Assembly (NCBI GenBank): GCA_003952965.2
Contig: CM025850.1
Coordinates: forward strand, 20,455,552 to 20,519,551
DNA length: 64,000 nt
Source of the DNA: Morella rubra
Taxonomy: Eukaryota; Streptophyta; Magnoliopsida; Fagales; Myricaceae
Direction: 5' to 3'
Below the pieces are notes generated by a model. The model did not search any database. It was not told the DNA's origin and saw nothing but the letters and a program-made list of their open reading frames with translations. Positions 43,850 through 56,345 of this stretch are shown one piece after another. A program made the translations under genes and the position numbers. Within the stretch, counting starts at the first letter, position 1. The number at the start of each line of letters is the position of its first letter.

Positions 43850-45260
43850 ATCTCCTTTGGATTACCGTACACAACGAATATGCTTTGTTAAAACCTTGCC
43901 AAGGAAAAACTCAGTGGGAAAAAATCAATGGCGAAGGAAAAAAAGTACAATATGCATGTGTGTACCTTTGAGTGATAAAAGATTGCCTCATTAAAACCTT
44001 GCAAAGGAAAACCTAATGAGACAAAACCTCAGGCAAGGAAAAAGTGTACAATATATATCAAACTAGTAGACTACCCCCTCAAAAGTATGATGACCTTCAT
44101 AATGAAAAATCCTTTAGACTTCGTATTCTGATGTTGTGTAATATCTTCTTGAATTTTGCAGTTGGTAATGTTTTAATCAATAAATCTACCAATCACTTAA
44201 TCATATGTATTGGATATTGATTTTATCGCTTTTCTGGAGCTCTCAGGTGAGTATGATTGGTTATATCACCTTTAACATAATCTCCTCTAGTTTATGTGAT
44301 GCAAGCAGCATTGTCTTCGTACAAAGGTGTTCGGCTACCTTTTATTTTCGGAAGACCTCACATTTCTTGAATATATTGAATCCTTGATTTCAACCAAACA
44401 GATTATCGGCTAGCCTCGTAAATCACAATTATTTCCGAGTGATTTGAAGAGGTAGCAAATATTGTTTGTTTGATAGATCTCCATGAAATAGTTGCACCTC
44501 TATAGGTAAACAAATATCCCATATATGATCAATCTTTATTGGGATCAGATAAATAGTTTGCATCATTAAGACCAACTAACTAAGTAGTTGATTCTTTTGG
44601 ATAAAATTACCACATGTGATCAGTTGCGCCTCAGAGATAACATAATATATCTCCGAGTTGGTGAAGAATATATTTGATAGGAAGTTTAACTACAAATGCT
44701 ATATCAGGACGTGTGCAATATGCACAGCATATTACAACACAAATTGCACTGAGAGATGGTACTTCAAAACCAAAAATCTCTTCTTCATCAACTTCAAGAT
44801 GAAATAGATGTTTTTTCACATATATTGATCGCACAACTATTCATGTACTCAAAAGATGAGCTTTATACATATAAAGTGCTTCAGCACCTTTTCGGCATAT
44901 AAAAATTGATAAACAACACTTTCACTTGAAAAATGCTTAAACTACAGGTTGAGAGAGATTCCAGTATTACCAAGATTTTTTTTATCTCAAACTCATTCTT
45001 TAAATCATAAAGATAAATTGCCGTAGTAACAAATTCAAATTCCATTTTCTTAATAAAATGCATGGAAAAATCTGATTATTCGTAAATCTCTTTTTCAGGA
45101 GGTATTCATTCAGACAATTATACCATATGTATCTGAGTTGCTTCAACTCATATTCAGATATTTGTAGCTTAATAGAATAAATTCTTCAGGATTTTTAACC
45201 ATGCGCTTCAAGCATTTTATATCATTCAAGGAATTTCATCATAGCTTCAGGCATTTTATA
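43850..45260 (-). pseudogene. Ty1/Copia pol remnant (RT end and RNase H)
   Basis: The minus strand at 44834-44631 reads EEEIFGFEVPSLSAI then CTRPDIAFVVKLP, the conserved C-terminal stretch of Copia RT. Further minus-strand pieces at 44600-44380 match Copia RNase H (DANYLSDPNK, then GATISWRSIKQTI). The block is full of stops. The A-rich CCTTGCAAAGGAAAA text near 43900-44020 is probably the element's 3' untranslated part. Host genes are unlikely. Confidence 0.65.
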
Positions 45261-45338
45261 TCCTTCAAGGATTTTTATCACATGCTTCAAGCATTTTATA
45301 TCATACAGGGATTTTCATATATATATATATATATATAT
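45190..45338. repeat. Short tandem repeats and (AT)n
   Basis: Three imperfect copies of a unit containing TTCAAGCATTTTATATC and TTCAAGGATTTT lie about 50 bases apart. A simple AT repeat follows at 45316-45338. Confidence 0.7.
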
Positions 45339-45359
45339 CAATATTAAGTTATTCATATC

Positions 45360-45876
45360 TGATGATACCGAAACTGAATCAATCCTGCCCAAATCAATTT
45401 GGGCTGGCTGAACATGACCATTTCCATAAAAAGCCCAACAACAACACTAGGCCCATATAGCTCCAGGCTCGAAAGAAAGAGAAACCACGACATGTGTCCT
45501 AAATGGTTATAAGCTAACTTATAACGTGTAGCAGCCCCACGATCCCGACGTTCCCACTATTCAAAGCAACTCCCCACTATGAGACGTGTGAAGAGTACAC
45601 CCCGGAACATGATGCTATGAGGGATCACATTCTTCAAAAAAGGGAAACGCAAGGATGTGAAGAAGAGGCTATAAAAGAAAAGTATAATGAAGTTGAAAGG
45701 TAAGTTATTTCGAAGATTTTGAATAGAAAGATTGAAATATCAAAATACTGATTTAAGCATTGGAGGTGCCTTATCCTGGTGTCTGGGGTCATCTTTTTTA
45801 TTTTGCAGAGGGAAATTACGCGAAGTCTGAGATGCATTTACTCTGAAGTGTTGACCAATAATCAACTGATTCATCA
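45360..45876 (+). repeat. 5' LTR of E (517 bp)
   Basis: Ends are TGATGATACCG...CTGATTCATCA. TATAAAA at 45670-45676 is a likely core promoter. The primer-binding site starts at 45879. Confidence 0.7.
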
Positions 45877-45878
45877 GT

Positions 45879-45894
45879 TGGCGCCGTCTGTGGG
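45879..45894 (+). other. Primer-binding site of E
   Basis: TGGCGCCGTCTGTGGG directly follows the LTR. This primer site is typical of the Tat lineage and is not the initiator tRNA-Met type used by A, B and D. Confidence 0.75.
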
Positions 45895-46189
45895 ACGCTT
45901 TAGTTCTTGTGATAAAAGTTTATGGTGACCACTAAGAGTAAAGGCAAAAGGAAGTTGGAGGAAGCAATCTCGAACCTCCACTAAAACCTCCTTTAGTAAG
46001 GATCGAAGGAGTATATGACAATGCCCATAGCGAGCCTCGCACTGTTAGCGACCCAGAATCGGATCATGACGACAGACAACAAGGAGAAGCGTAAAGGTAG
46101 AGATTACGCAATGAAGGAACTCACGTACCAAGCTACGATAGAGGCTCCCATTCTCCACACAGACAGAATTAAGGTGTAAACGGAGTCGA

Positions 46190-47190
46190 TGCAAAATTGG
46201 AAGAAGTTCTAGCCGAGTTAGAAAGAATGAGGCAAAAAGTGGATAAACAGCCACAATCATCCCTAGAAAACATGATACATCAGGTGGAATCACCATTCAC
46301 ATCGAGAATCCTGGAGACCCCACTACCATCTAAATTCTGTATGCTTGTCATTGAAAAGTACATAGGAGCCATTGACCCACTCGATCACTTGGAAGGCTAT
46401 CGGTCACAGATGGACTAACTGGACACTCAAGATGCCATAAAATGCAAAGTGTTTCCTAACACAATAGACGGATCTGCTCGCATTTGGTTTAGCAGGTTGA
46501 GGCCAAACTCCATTTCAAGTTTCAAAGAACTCAGCAGAGCCTTTGTCAGTCACTTCATAGTGAGCAAGAAGCAGAAGAAACCAGCGATCCATCTCCTTTC
46601 TACCCAACAAAGGGAAGATGAGAGCTTGCGAGATTACGTGGCACGCTTCAACCAAGAAAAGCTCAACGTGGAAGATCTTGAAGACAAGGTGGTCCTCACC
46701 ATCATAGTAGCTGGGTTGATCGACGGAAGGTTTTCATTCTCTTTAGGAAAGAAACCCTAAAAACCTTTTCAGAGAATTCATGGAAAAGGCGCAGAATTAT
46801 ATGAATGCGGAAGACATGGTAACAGCTCGTTGGGAACAAGTTGTCGATCAAGGAGGAGAAGCTGCCAAAAGGAGAAAGGAAACAGCTCCAGCCAGGGCCC
46901 CTTGAATTAGAAAGAGACCGGAGAGCAGAACCACAAGCAGAGCCACGTGTAGAGCGTCCGAGGTTGCAATTTACACCCCTCAATACGGCCTCAGGAAAGA
47001 TCCTCATGGAGATCCAGAATGACCTTGAGATACAATCGCCTCTCAAAATGTGATCAGATCATGACATAAGGGACTATCGAAAGTTTTGTCGTTTCTATAA
47101 TGACCATGGCCATGACACGGATGAATGTATTCACCTGAAAAGGCAAATCGAAGCTCTCATTTAACAGGGACGTTTCCTGTAATTTACAAT
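46190..47190 (+). pseudogene. Gag of E, broken
   Basis: Open pieces 46197-46418 and 46449-46760 carry Tat-type capsid text: PLPSKFCMLVIEKYIGAIDP, LDHLEGYRSQMD, then GSARIWFSRLRPNSISSFKE and DYVARFNQEKLNVEDLEDKV. A stop at 46416 and shifts after 46758 break it. A zinc-finger-like end reads [20 protein letters not shown] (about 47085-47145). Confidence 0.72.
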
Positions 47191-47308
47191 ATATAATATG
47201 AGAAGGAAGACATAGGATTAAGGAACATGTCAAAGACTAACCTCAGTCTTAACAGTAACAACAACCACTTTCTCAATGAGGTTTATTACACATTAAAACC
47301 ATCAATGG

Positions 47309-48542
47309 CTACTCAATTTTGAAATTGCATAGTTCGCAGAGATTGATTACCACAAAACAGAAGCAGTTGGTCATGCACACTTCAATAAAGTAAAACCACA
47401 CCCAATGCCAATAAGGATTTATCCACAAAATTGTACCAATTACGAAAACCACTACAGCGTAAGAAACCACAAAGCTTATGTAGCAGATGCCCATGACCAT
47501 GAAACTATCACCTTCTCCTCCCTCTTTATTAGTTGGCACGGTGGCATATCTTGGTTGAGGGATGTCATTGCAAGTACTCTCTAATGGAGGTCCACATAGA
47601 AAAGGGATTGTCCTTGTAACTGCTTTTCTCAAAGGTCCCAAACTGAGCTTTTCTTTTTGGAGTTCTCCTGGACAAATTGTTATGAGTCACACTGAAGACT
47701 GCTAGAGAGTTCAACTCTATGAGCTGAGGGGGAATAACACCATCCAAGTCATTATTGGAAAGATCCAAACTCTCTATTTGGTCTAACTTTGAGAATGTTA
47801 TTGGGATTGATCCAGTTAAGCTGTTGTAGGATAGGTTCAGTGCATGGATGTTGCTCAAATTTCCAAGCTCGTGTGGAATTTCGCCTGTCAATTCATTAGA
47901 TTAGAGGTCAATTCCAAACATTTAATTGAGGATGTTTCCTTTGTAGATATCCCTTCTTCTCTTTGTCCTGAACTCCACCTCTTGAACAGCTTCCACCATC
48001 TCAACCCGGAGAAATTTTCAAAACCTGAAATTTTCATTAGGTGCTTCAGCCTCCATGTCAAAATCATTAGAAAACAAATACTAACATACGAAATTGACAA
48101 AACGGTAGCATTAAGGTAAATGAAAAACAAAACAAATACTACCAACTTTGCTTTAAGATATAAGCATACCTTCATTGGAGACCCATCCTTAGATCCCATG
48201 AAAGCTCAAATCGAGGGAATTGAGCTCTTGAAAGGGAAGAAACAGAGACGCATTCAGATACCAATTAAATTTACTCTAATTGTAGTACCTCAAAGAATGA
48301 AGATCAAGTCAGATTACGTGACATGTAGTGTTGTGACAATATATTCTTTCCCAACGACAGCAGTGACCCTCTTGGTTGGTTGAGCTCGAAGAAGACAAAG
48401 GCCATTTGTTTGGTTGGTCGAAGAACGCTTTGAATTGCAAGAGCTTTATTCTCTCTTCCTCCCAACAACTGAAGCAGCCATCAACACACAACGAAAACAA
48501 CACCAACGTTGCCCACCACCAAAAACGCCCCTAGTACTCCAT
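47309..48542 (-). pseudogene. LRR receptor-like protein, internally deleted
   Basis: On the minus strand, the start at 48542 is followed by a TAG at codon 4 (48533-48531), then a signal-peptide-like run and an LRR N-terminal cap (CFSCWEEERIKLLQFKAFF, then CCRWERIYC). One LRR (LFLPFQELNSLDLSF) holds a TAA, and an intron begins at about GTATGC 48170. The second exon begins with VEFRTKRRRDIYKGNIL-type text and has C-terminal LRRs (NELTGEIPHELGNLSNIHAL, LDLSNNDLDGVIPPQL). A frameshift near 47603 precedes NPFLCGPPLE-type juxtamembrane text and a transmembrane helix (YISFVVSYAVVVFVIGTILW). A full receptor would have about twenty or more LRRs; only a handful remain. Such proteins sense ligands at the plasma membrane. 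Confidence 0.75.
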
Positions 48543-49830
48543 TTTCAACTTCTTATTTTCTAATTTTTTGTTGCAACAAGACGAGGTGGTTTAAGTTTAA
48601 ATAGGCCATCCGTATCCAGTAACTACAACTACCATACTCTGCAATTCTACTTACGCAGAATAATTTGGTGAGAAATTGACAATAGTTTGACACCAGAGTC
48701 CATAGTCCGACATGCCGATATCATCTTTTGTTCTGTCACATAATCATGAACAATTTAAAAAAAGTGAAGGCTAAATCAAAAGGGTACATCATTCCAACAA
48801 TTGCAAACAATTTAAACATATATGTATATATATATATATATATATACATATTCTAAAAATTCATAAAAATTACTAAAAATACAAGTAAAAATAGACATAA
48901 TATGGAAAAAATAAAAAAATAAAAAAGGAAAGAGAAATAGTTTTAAAAAACAGTAAAACCTTTAAAAATACGAACTCAATATTTATATATATAAACTAGA
49001 ACAAAATTGAAAAAAAAAACAGCTAAAAGAGTTTTAAAAGAAAAACCAATGGACCCCAAGCGGATATGTAATTTGTTACCCATAGATCAAATAATTTGTT
49101 AATGTCTAAATGTTAAATATATCCAAAGTTAGTGTCAATGTTGGATGCAGATGGATATGGAATCATGTAAAATCCAAAAAAAAAAAAAACATCTGGTGAA
49201 ATATTTAAAGCTATCACCGATAGTTAATTAGGACAAACAAATTAAGCCACCGGAGTGCTGATTTCACTGTGCTTTCTAATTGTAATTATTGCACTCGGCT
49301 TTCGTGTTGTCTTTCAGGCTAATATTTGTGAAAAGATTATTGGTGCTACTTTACCTAAGAGATAACTTTTGACTAAAAGAAAACAATTTAGGGTTAATTA
49401 AAAAGGTTCTATCACTTTAACAATTTCAAAAATAAATAAAATTACAAGGAAATTCTTAAAAATTAATGGTTACAAAATGAAAAACTGAAAAATAAATCAG
49501 AAAAATAAATATTTGAGAGCAGTACTTGGATTTAGTGATAAGCTAGTAGAAGACTTGGGGTCAAGAGCTAGCATTCTTTACACCCCATCAAGCCCCATCT
49601 TTTTGACTGAATTTATATACTAAGAAGAAAAGAGAGTGAAGGATGACAACTCATTCATTTCTAATCCTTGTCGTATTTAAGAACATGTGATTCACTAAAA
49701 AGCGAAAAGACTTTGAGTCAATACCATTCTTTTCATGTCCAAAACGCATGATGCCTCATCTTTTTGACTAACAATGTCAAGAAGAGAGAAATTTGCAGTC
49801 CATGTCGTATTTGATGGGGTATACCATATT
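48543..49830. other. AT-rich non-coding sequence with a (TA)n and a low-copy repeat
   Basis: A TA microsatellite lies at 48819-48849. 49115-49440 is related to 42466-42788 plus 43408-43470. No gene is seen. Confidence 0.6.
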
Positions 49831-51805
49831 CACTACAAGAGATTTTCCCTTTAACTACGAATTTATCAGCAACGAAATTAATTTCATAGTTAAAACTGTG
49901 CTTTTTTACAACATAAATATTGTTTCATCGCTATAGACTTAATTAGCGACAAACTTTATCAACGACTACTCAATTTTATCGCTAAAGGACAGTTTTAGCG
50001 ACGGCTTTATCAGCGACTATTCAATTTTGTCGCTAAAAATACTTTTTTTGCGACAAATAATATATTTGTCGTGCTAAAAGTGTTATCGTGACAAAACAAT
50101 TGTGTCGCTAAAATAGGTCTCGATAGGAGCTGAAATTTTCAGCGTCGCGCGCGCGGCCTTGAATGATTTATATATTATTAATTAAATAATATTATTTTTT
50201 ATTTTTTATATTTATTATGATATTAAAAAAATTAAAACATATAATTCAAAAAATACGTAGAAAATGGTTTCATAAATATAAAAATTATAAAAATAGATAA
50301 AAAAAAATCAACTAATTTTTTACTTTATCTATTTTTATAATTTTTATAATATAGAAAAATGGTTCATATTTTATCCATTTTTATAATTTTTTTATTTATG
50401 AAACTATTTCTACTTATTTTTTAATTATATATTTTTTGAATACATAATAACTATAAATTAAAAGATACTATAGAAAGGTATTTTCGTTGGTTTGTCAAGT
50501 AATAATTAATTGATGTTTCTTCATCAAGCTTCCAGATAATTCCATTTACTTTGACGGCTGAGATATCTTCTCACCTCACATTTGATCTCCACCGTTGCTA
50601 GTCATTTAACCCTAATGCCTCTCATCTTCATCACAATACTCTTCTTCTTTTCTCTGTCTTGCACAGCGACTACGACAACTGCACAATTCTTTCTTCTCCT
50701 CACACAGCTGCTGCGAAAACTACAAAAATCTTCATATATTCTCTTCGTTTTGTGATTTTTTCAATAGATCTATCTACAAAAGACAGCTAACACTATCTGA
50801 GATTTAATTTTTTTTTCTCACTCATTTTTTTCGCTATGCAGGTGACCTGAAAAGCCAATATGAGCCTTTTTTCTCTCATGGATGAAAGCAATCGCCTTAA
50901 AGCCTCTATTTCTCCCACCTAGTCGGCAGCTAACTACATAAAAATATGCTCAGTAGGTTTCTTGTAATTATTCTTAATACTATTTGAGTCAGTTTGTCAG
51001 AATCTAGTTGTTTTTATTTTTTTTTTTATTATTAATGATTTTTTTTTGTAGTTTATGTATTGAATGAGACCGCACAACTGTTTTAGAAAGTTCAATTCCG
51101 AAAAGGAAAAGGAATGAGAGGATTAATTTACGGGGAAGAGACCACTTTCGTTAGTGAAGATATTTGGAGAAAGTTTTCAGAGCGCAATGTTCTTGCTTTT
51201 TCGCTTTTGTAAAGATCTGGTTTGTTAATATTTGTAGTCTTGTATTTTGTAAAGCACTCTGTACAAACACTTACTCAAATTCAAATTTACCATAGTTTGT
51301 TAAACCTTAGTTTGTTTGCGAATTCAAATTCGAAGTTTATGTGGTTGTATCTAGACACCAGCGACCCAATCTATTTTAAAGGACCACATGCAGTTGCTGC
51401 TGGAACGTTCATCGACAAAAAAAAATAGTAGCCACAAACGTCTTGCAACAACATAAAACCATGTCGTTAAAATGCAGGACCTATAATCATGGTCATTACC
51501 AACAGTTTAGGCTCAGATATGCGACGAATTAAATTTGTTGCTCTAAATTTTCTGCGACAGAAATGGAACCAGAGAGAGAGGTAACAGCGACAGAATGGGG
51601 TGCACTCTCATGACTTCAGTATTCGTTGCTATTACCAAGTAAAAAGCGACTGACAGTAAAATATGTTGCTAGATACATGTAGTGATGACGTAAAAGTGAC
51701 AGGACTCCGATGGTTTTATAATTGTCACCTGTAAGTTGCAGCAATAATAAATCGAGTTTTAGCGACATCCACGTAGCGCCGTTATACACTGATTTTCTTG
51801 TAGTG
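49831..51805. mobile_element. Non-autonomous CACTA transposon (1975 bp)
   Basis: Termini are CACTACAAGAGATTTTCC and GATTTTCTTGTAGTG, inverted copies of the CACTACAAGA end typical of plant CACTA elements. The 3-bp target duplication is ATT on each side. Subterminal TTAGCGACG/GTCGCTAAA motifs are frequent at 49920-50120, with GCGAC variants again at 51520-51780. There is no transposase. The interior (50500-51440) has CT-rich, gene-promoter-like sequence and could be captured, but no gene is recognised. Confidence 0.85.
50222..50450. repeat. AT-rich long hairpin inside the CACTA element
   Basis: ATATAATTCAAAAAATACG near 50239 and its complement-like TATATATTTTTTGAAT near 50425 bracket further paired runs (AAAATTATAAAAATAGATAA with TTATCTATTTTTATAATTTT). 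This makes a long imperfect stem of AT-rich sequence, possibly a nested foldback insertion. Confidence 0.6.
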
Positions 51806-52768
51806 ATTGTCTTTCAAATTACATTTTTCAAAAAGAATATTGGTGCTACTTTAGCCAAGTAGGATGTAATCAAACCAATTATGTTTTTTTAATTATTTTT
51901 ATTATCTTACAATTATTTAATTAAGTGATGTGACGCTTTTAAAATAATGTGGCCTCTAGCAGATCAGAAACATGTCATCTCTTTAGTCATTGTGACATGC
52001 AAGGCACTCTGTTAAATTAATCTTTTGAGAGAATTTCACGGCGCCAGGATTAATACTATATATATTGTTGTCGAGGATAAAATTGAAGACTGCCTAATAT
52101 CAAGACAAAATTTCAGGAATCAAATTTGAAATTGCCTCAAAATCTAAATACTAAAAGTAGATTATTAAAATGTTGGAGAAGATAATTCGGTTTTATTTTA
52201 AACGCTTTCGCCTGTAGTAAATATATTGAAGTTAATACCTGACTATTAATTCAGCCTATTATTTAAAACATGTGCATTGAGCTGCGTTGTCCAGATTAGT
52301 ATTTTTGTTTGTGAACCTTTTTGTTACTTTCTTGCGCATAAGGTTTAGAAGTCATGAAGAGAGTAAACTATTTTTTTTTTTTTAATATTGGAGAAGATAA
52401 TTCAGTGTTATTTCGCTCGTTGTTGTCCCTTCTATTGGAGAAAATAATTTCGTTTTAATACTGGATACTTTATCTCAGTCAAAATATCAATGAAATTCTC
52501 CCCCTCTTCCGAGCATTGAAATCTCTGCATTTACACATGAAGTTTGTTAGTTTATTTTTGCCCTTTTCCATGGAATTTTCAACCAATTTTGATCTGCACT
52601 TAATGCAATTTTCGGTGACGATGATGACTTAAAATGACTACAATGATTGTTCCTTAATGATTCGCAAATTTCCAGTTCGTTCGGGTCACAATGATGAGAA
52701 TTAGTCACTACTTGAATATAAGAAATGGTTGTTCCTTAAAAAGGCATCAATTCCCAAATATCATCTAT
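51806..52768. other. Non-coding AT-rich sequence
   Basis: The first 75 bases belong to the low-copy repeat seen near 42640 and 49300 (TTGGTGCTACTTTA, then AAGTAGGATGTAATC). No gene is seen. Confidence 0.5.
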
Positions 52769-54533
52769 TCACCCTTTTTCAACTCTAAATTTGTCCAAAT
52801 TTTCTTGGATTATCCACGTCTTCCTCTCAGGATGCAACACCGCACACAAATTTTCACAAATGTTAGGTACTAATGTTAGGCACTTTCGTTTGCAAAAGTA
52901 TTTTAGATTATAATGAATGCAAATAAATTCACAAAACAAACATCCAAAATCTCAAAAAATCTTAGTCAAACACCAATACCTTTAACTCAGACTCCAACAA
53001 CTTTTCACACAAACTCCAATACTTATTTTTTTTAAAAAATATATAACAAATCTTCTCTTTGTTGGAAATATGCCCTCAAAACCAGTTATTAGAATAATTA
53101 TGAGATAATTATTTCTTTTATCGTCACATGTATTTATTTCTTATCGGGTATAATGTTGTAACATAAGATATTACACACTTATATTGTTAAGTGAAATTAT
53201 AGAAAAATCATGTCGATGATTGATGAATCAAAAGCGGAGAGTATGACTCTTTGATTCCCTATTCAATGAGTTACAAATTGTGAATTAAGAATTATATGAG
53301 CTAAATCGGTGATATTATTCTGGTCCAATTAGCTCATGTGGAATATAGTATGGTGGAAGGATAAATGAACAAATAATTGTTAGCAAAAGGGATTTCACGA
53401 AAATAGTCTCATTATCTCGGGGTCAATTGTGATATGTTAATGGACATTATCACAATTTGTAGAAGCCCATGAATTTGGAATACAAAATATAAGGGAGTTA
53501 AATGAAAAATAGTTTTTTATTATGATCCTACGACCGAGATTTGAGATCCCTAAAGATCCCACGCATAAGCATAGGAGAAGCTTTGAGTAAGCCATTATAA
53601 ATAGCTTAAAACTTCATTTGAGTGAGAAGAAGTCATTTTTTGCGAGAATCATTCTCTCTCTAAAAACTCTCTTTCTCGACTTCTCTCTCAAGAACTACAT
53701 GCATCGATTTGTAGGGGGCAGAATGCTTGGGCTGCTTGATTTCAACGATCTAGATTTTGCTGTGAAATCTTACACTCTTTCCATATTTTTTCACCAAACT
53801 CTAATACTTTTTTTTGTTAAAAAATTTTATCAAATCATCTCTCTCTATACTATTTTTCAAACTCCAATAAAAATTGAATATATTTAAAACTTTTCACCAA
53901 CTTTTACATAAAACTTTATAAAACTTCAATCTACATAAATATTCACAAATCTATCAACAATTTTAAAATTTTTACAAGTTTTTATAATACCAATATCCCC
54001 TTAGTATTGTCATCCTATTTATTTTTATTTCTTAAATAAAAATAATAAAATTTTCTATTTGTTCTTTAGAAACTCATTTTTCAATGACTAAAGTCACTAT
54101 CACTGCGTTATTTGAGTAAACTTGACTGGGTAATAGGCAGTAGGCTGACCACTCCCAACCAAAAAGCATATAACTGTGATTAGAGCAAAAAGAAACGCAT
54201 ATAACTCTGATCGTTTTGGGTGGTACCGAAAAGTACAACTTAGAAAAAACAATTTCCTTCTATATATTTGGGGCATATGAGAACATTATTTTTGACATAC
54301 GTCTATCCAACCCCATACTCAGTTAAGCTAATTAGTGTGTCCAGCCCAATACTCAAAAATCGAGCACAATAAATTGGGCATTTTTACCGGACAAAGAACA
54401 ATATCAACTTATTAACTTTTACTTTTCTTTTCTTTTTGACACCCAACATGTTGTAATAAGCCCCTATTATAAATGGGATTTAGTAGCAACATTATCTCAG
54501 ATATCTATTGTCTTCCTTGATCGATATACAATA
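52769..54533 (+). repeat. Direct duplicate unit, first copy
   Basis: It is nearly identical to 62253-64000 along its length. Differences are mostly single-base indels, many of them in homopolymers, with a few substitutions. It includes a solo LTR. The matching starts at CACCCTTTTTCAACTC, and the second copy is cut by the end of the window. Confidence 0.9.
53060..53774 (+). repeat. Ty1/Copia-type solo LTR (715 bp)
   Basis: Ends are TGTTGGAAATATGCCCT...GTGAAATCTTACA. The 5-bp target duplication CTCTT is perfect (53055-53059 and 53775-53779). TATAAATA near 53597 is a probable core promoter. The start is typical of Copia LTRs. No internal sequence adjoins it. Confidence 0.82.
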
Positions 54534-55560
54534 ATGACGACTCCCACCTTTTCAGACCTAAATATTTTTAGTTTTCTTCCATCATCCATGTCTTTCTCCA
54601 TCGGTATGTCGTTCCCATATGGTCACTAATGATAGGTATTGATGATGCCAAAATCACCAAGAGTTGGAGCCGATCAGACCTGAAAGGGAACAAGAAGAGG
54701 GGCGGCGTCGGATGTGGAGACTCTGATGCCTAAGTTAGATCTCAAGAAGAGTTTAGTATTAGAGGAGCAATTAAGCTTAAGAAAATATGAAAGAGGTACC
54801 TGCCTATTTATATGTGGGAGGATTAGAGTCCTTAAAGGAGTTTAATACCGTGAGCTTTAGGACTCCTTGGATAACCAGGTAGGAAGGCATGGAGGGATTA
54901 ATTCATATGCGTGCGGGCTTGGGGCCTCGAGAACGTCTATGGACTTGGGCAGGACTACAGTTGGGCTATTGTATTTCTAATGGGCTAGGTCGGTCATATT
55001 ATGGCCCTTCAGTAGTCCTCCCCTTTAATGAGATTGGTCTAATCGAATTTTTTGGGACCAGTCGTTGTTAGGCTACCCAATAGACCGTATTATGGGTTAT
55101 CATTGGTGGCCTTTAGGGCTTCAAATTATGGGGTGTGGATCCCGCTTGCTTCTGTCAGTGTTCCTTGGGTTTATGGGTTCACTGGCGCTCACGGGCTCTG
55201 GCCTTGATGGGCTGGATAATGCGTGCATGAAGGTTGATCGGGGGAAGGCCAAGTCATATGCATTTTGGGCTTTGGCCTGGCATCGGTCCAGCCTTAGGAT
55301 TTCTAAAGCTCGAAGGAATGGCGGCAAGGAGGCTTGGACAATAGGGCTGTGAGGCATATTTCTAGCATTTGACCTGGTCCATTTCGAGCTGTTTGAAATA
55401 AAGGAGAGTGGGTAGGTGGGGAGATGCTTATCAACTTGAGTGTTCTGCAAGTCATCAGGCGAGGGTTTCATCATTTCTTTTTGTGGTGCTCGATATGCCG
55501 TCTATGCCATTTGCTATTCATCATTGTTGCATTACTTTGCAAGAGATCTAGGTTCAATGG
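54534..55560 (+). other. Probable LTR or leader of the next element, no gene
   Basis: GC-richer sequence with repeated GGGCTT/TTGGGCC text (54900-55340) precedes the ORF at 55561. It may be the LTR and leader of that element, but I find no clear TG...CA ends or primer-binding site. Confidence 0.35.
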
Positions 55561-56345
55561 CTTTGTCTAGTTCTAGGGTTAGCGAGGCTGGAGTAAACCC
55601 TGCACCTAAGGGACCTCTACCGGTGTCCCAGTGGGTGTCCGATCATGACCAAATCGATTTAGCTGAGTTATGGCTCAAGTACGGCATTTCTCCAAGCATA
55701 GTGATGAGGGCGCCCATGTACAAAGAAAGAGTGGTGTCCGAAAGCAGATGAGATCGCCTTTTTCGAAGATGCACTACAAACGGAAGGCATATTCACTCTT
55801 ACTAGGGATATGCGACAGTGGTTCTCATTGTCTCTAGCTCACCTGCCTCCCAATAGCTAGCGATTGGCTTCTTTGCCCTATGGGGGAAATTGTTTTCAGA
55901 TAAGAAGCCTGCCGCCTGGTGGGAGTTTGTTTGGTGCTACAAGCTACATACGAGTGAGCTTGGCATGTACTTCTTTCAGGATCGGGATGGGCCCAGTTTC
56001 TTCCATGGTGTTCCTTCTAACAACAAGGGTTGGCACTAGAGGTTTTTCTTTGTGTTTGGTGAAGGGTGGGAATACCCCTTGGGGGAAGAAAATCCCATTA
56101 GGGTTCAAAAGACTTGGGGAGTGCCCTCCACTTGGGGTAATGTTTCTTATCCCTTACTCTTGATTTCTCACGTGTGCTTGGGCATTTTGTATAACTTTTC
56201 GTTTGGTGGGATGTTGTGAAGCAACTTGGGAAACACTAAATCTAACCCTGAAGGAGGACTCACGTATCAAGCGAGCATTGGTCGGCAAGCCCTGGGACGT
56301 GGCTGAGTTGCTGTCCTCCGCGAAGGTTGCAGGCGCCACTTCAAT
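55561..56345 (+). pseudogene. Gypsy-type transposon N-terminal ORF (putative), broken
   Basis: The first part is MALSSSRVSEAGVNPAPKGP. A shift follows, then DEIAFFEDALQTEGIFTLTR and FSLSLAHLPPNS with a stop. Another shift follows, then GFFALWGKLFSDKKPAAWWE and GPSFFHGVPSNNKGWH-stop-RFFFVFGEGWEYP. This order resembles the 'putative gypsy type transposon' domain of plant elements. Its role is unknown to me. At least four stops or shifts are present. Confidence 0.5.

Larger units (their letters stand above)
45360..47220 (+). mobile_element. Tat-like Ty3/Gypsy retrotransposon E, 5' part
   Basis: LTR 45360-45876, primer-binding site TGGCGCCGTCTGTGGG, then gag. Gag decays and stops near 47190, and no pol follows. 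The TGGCGCC-type primer site and the gag text are typical of Tat/Ogre-lineage elements. Confidence 0.75.

Noticed and set aside
54640..55480. A host gene with a glycine/tryptophan-rich protein (54889-55352)
   Set aside because: No known family and no conserved motif. The sequence looks like LTR or leader DNA of the adjoining gypsy-type element.
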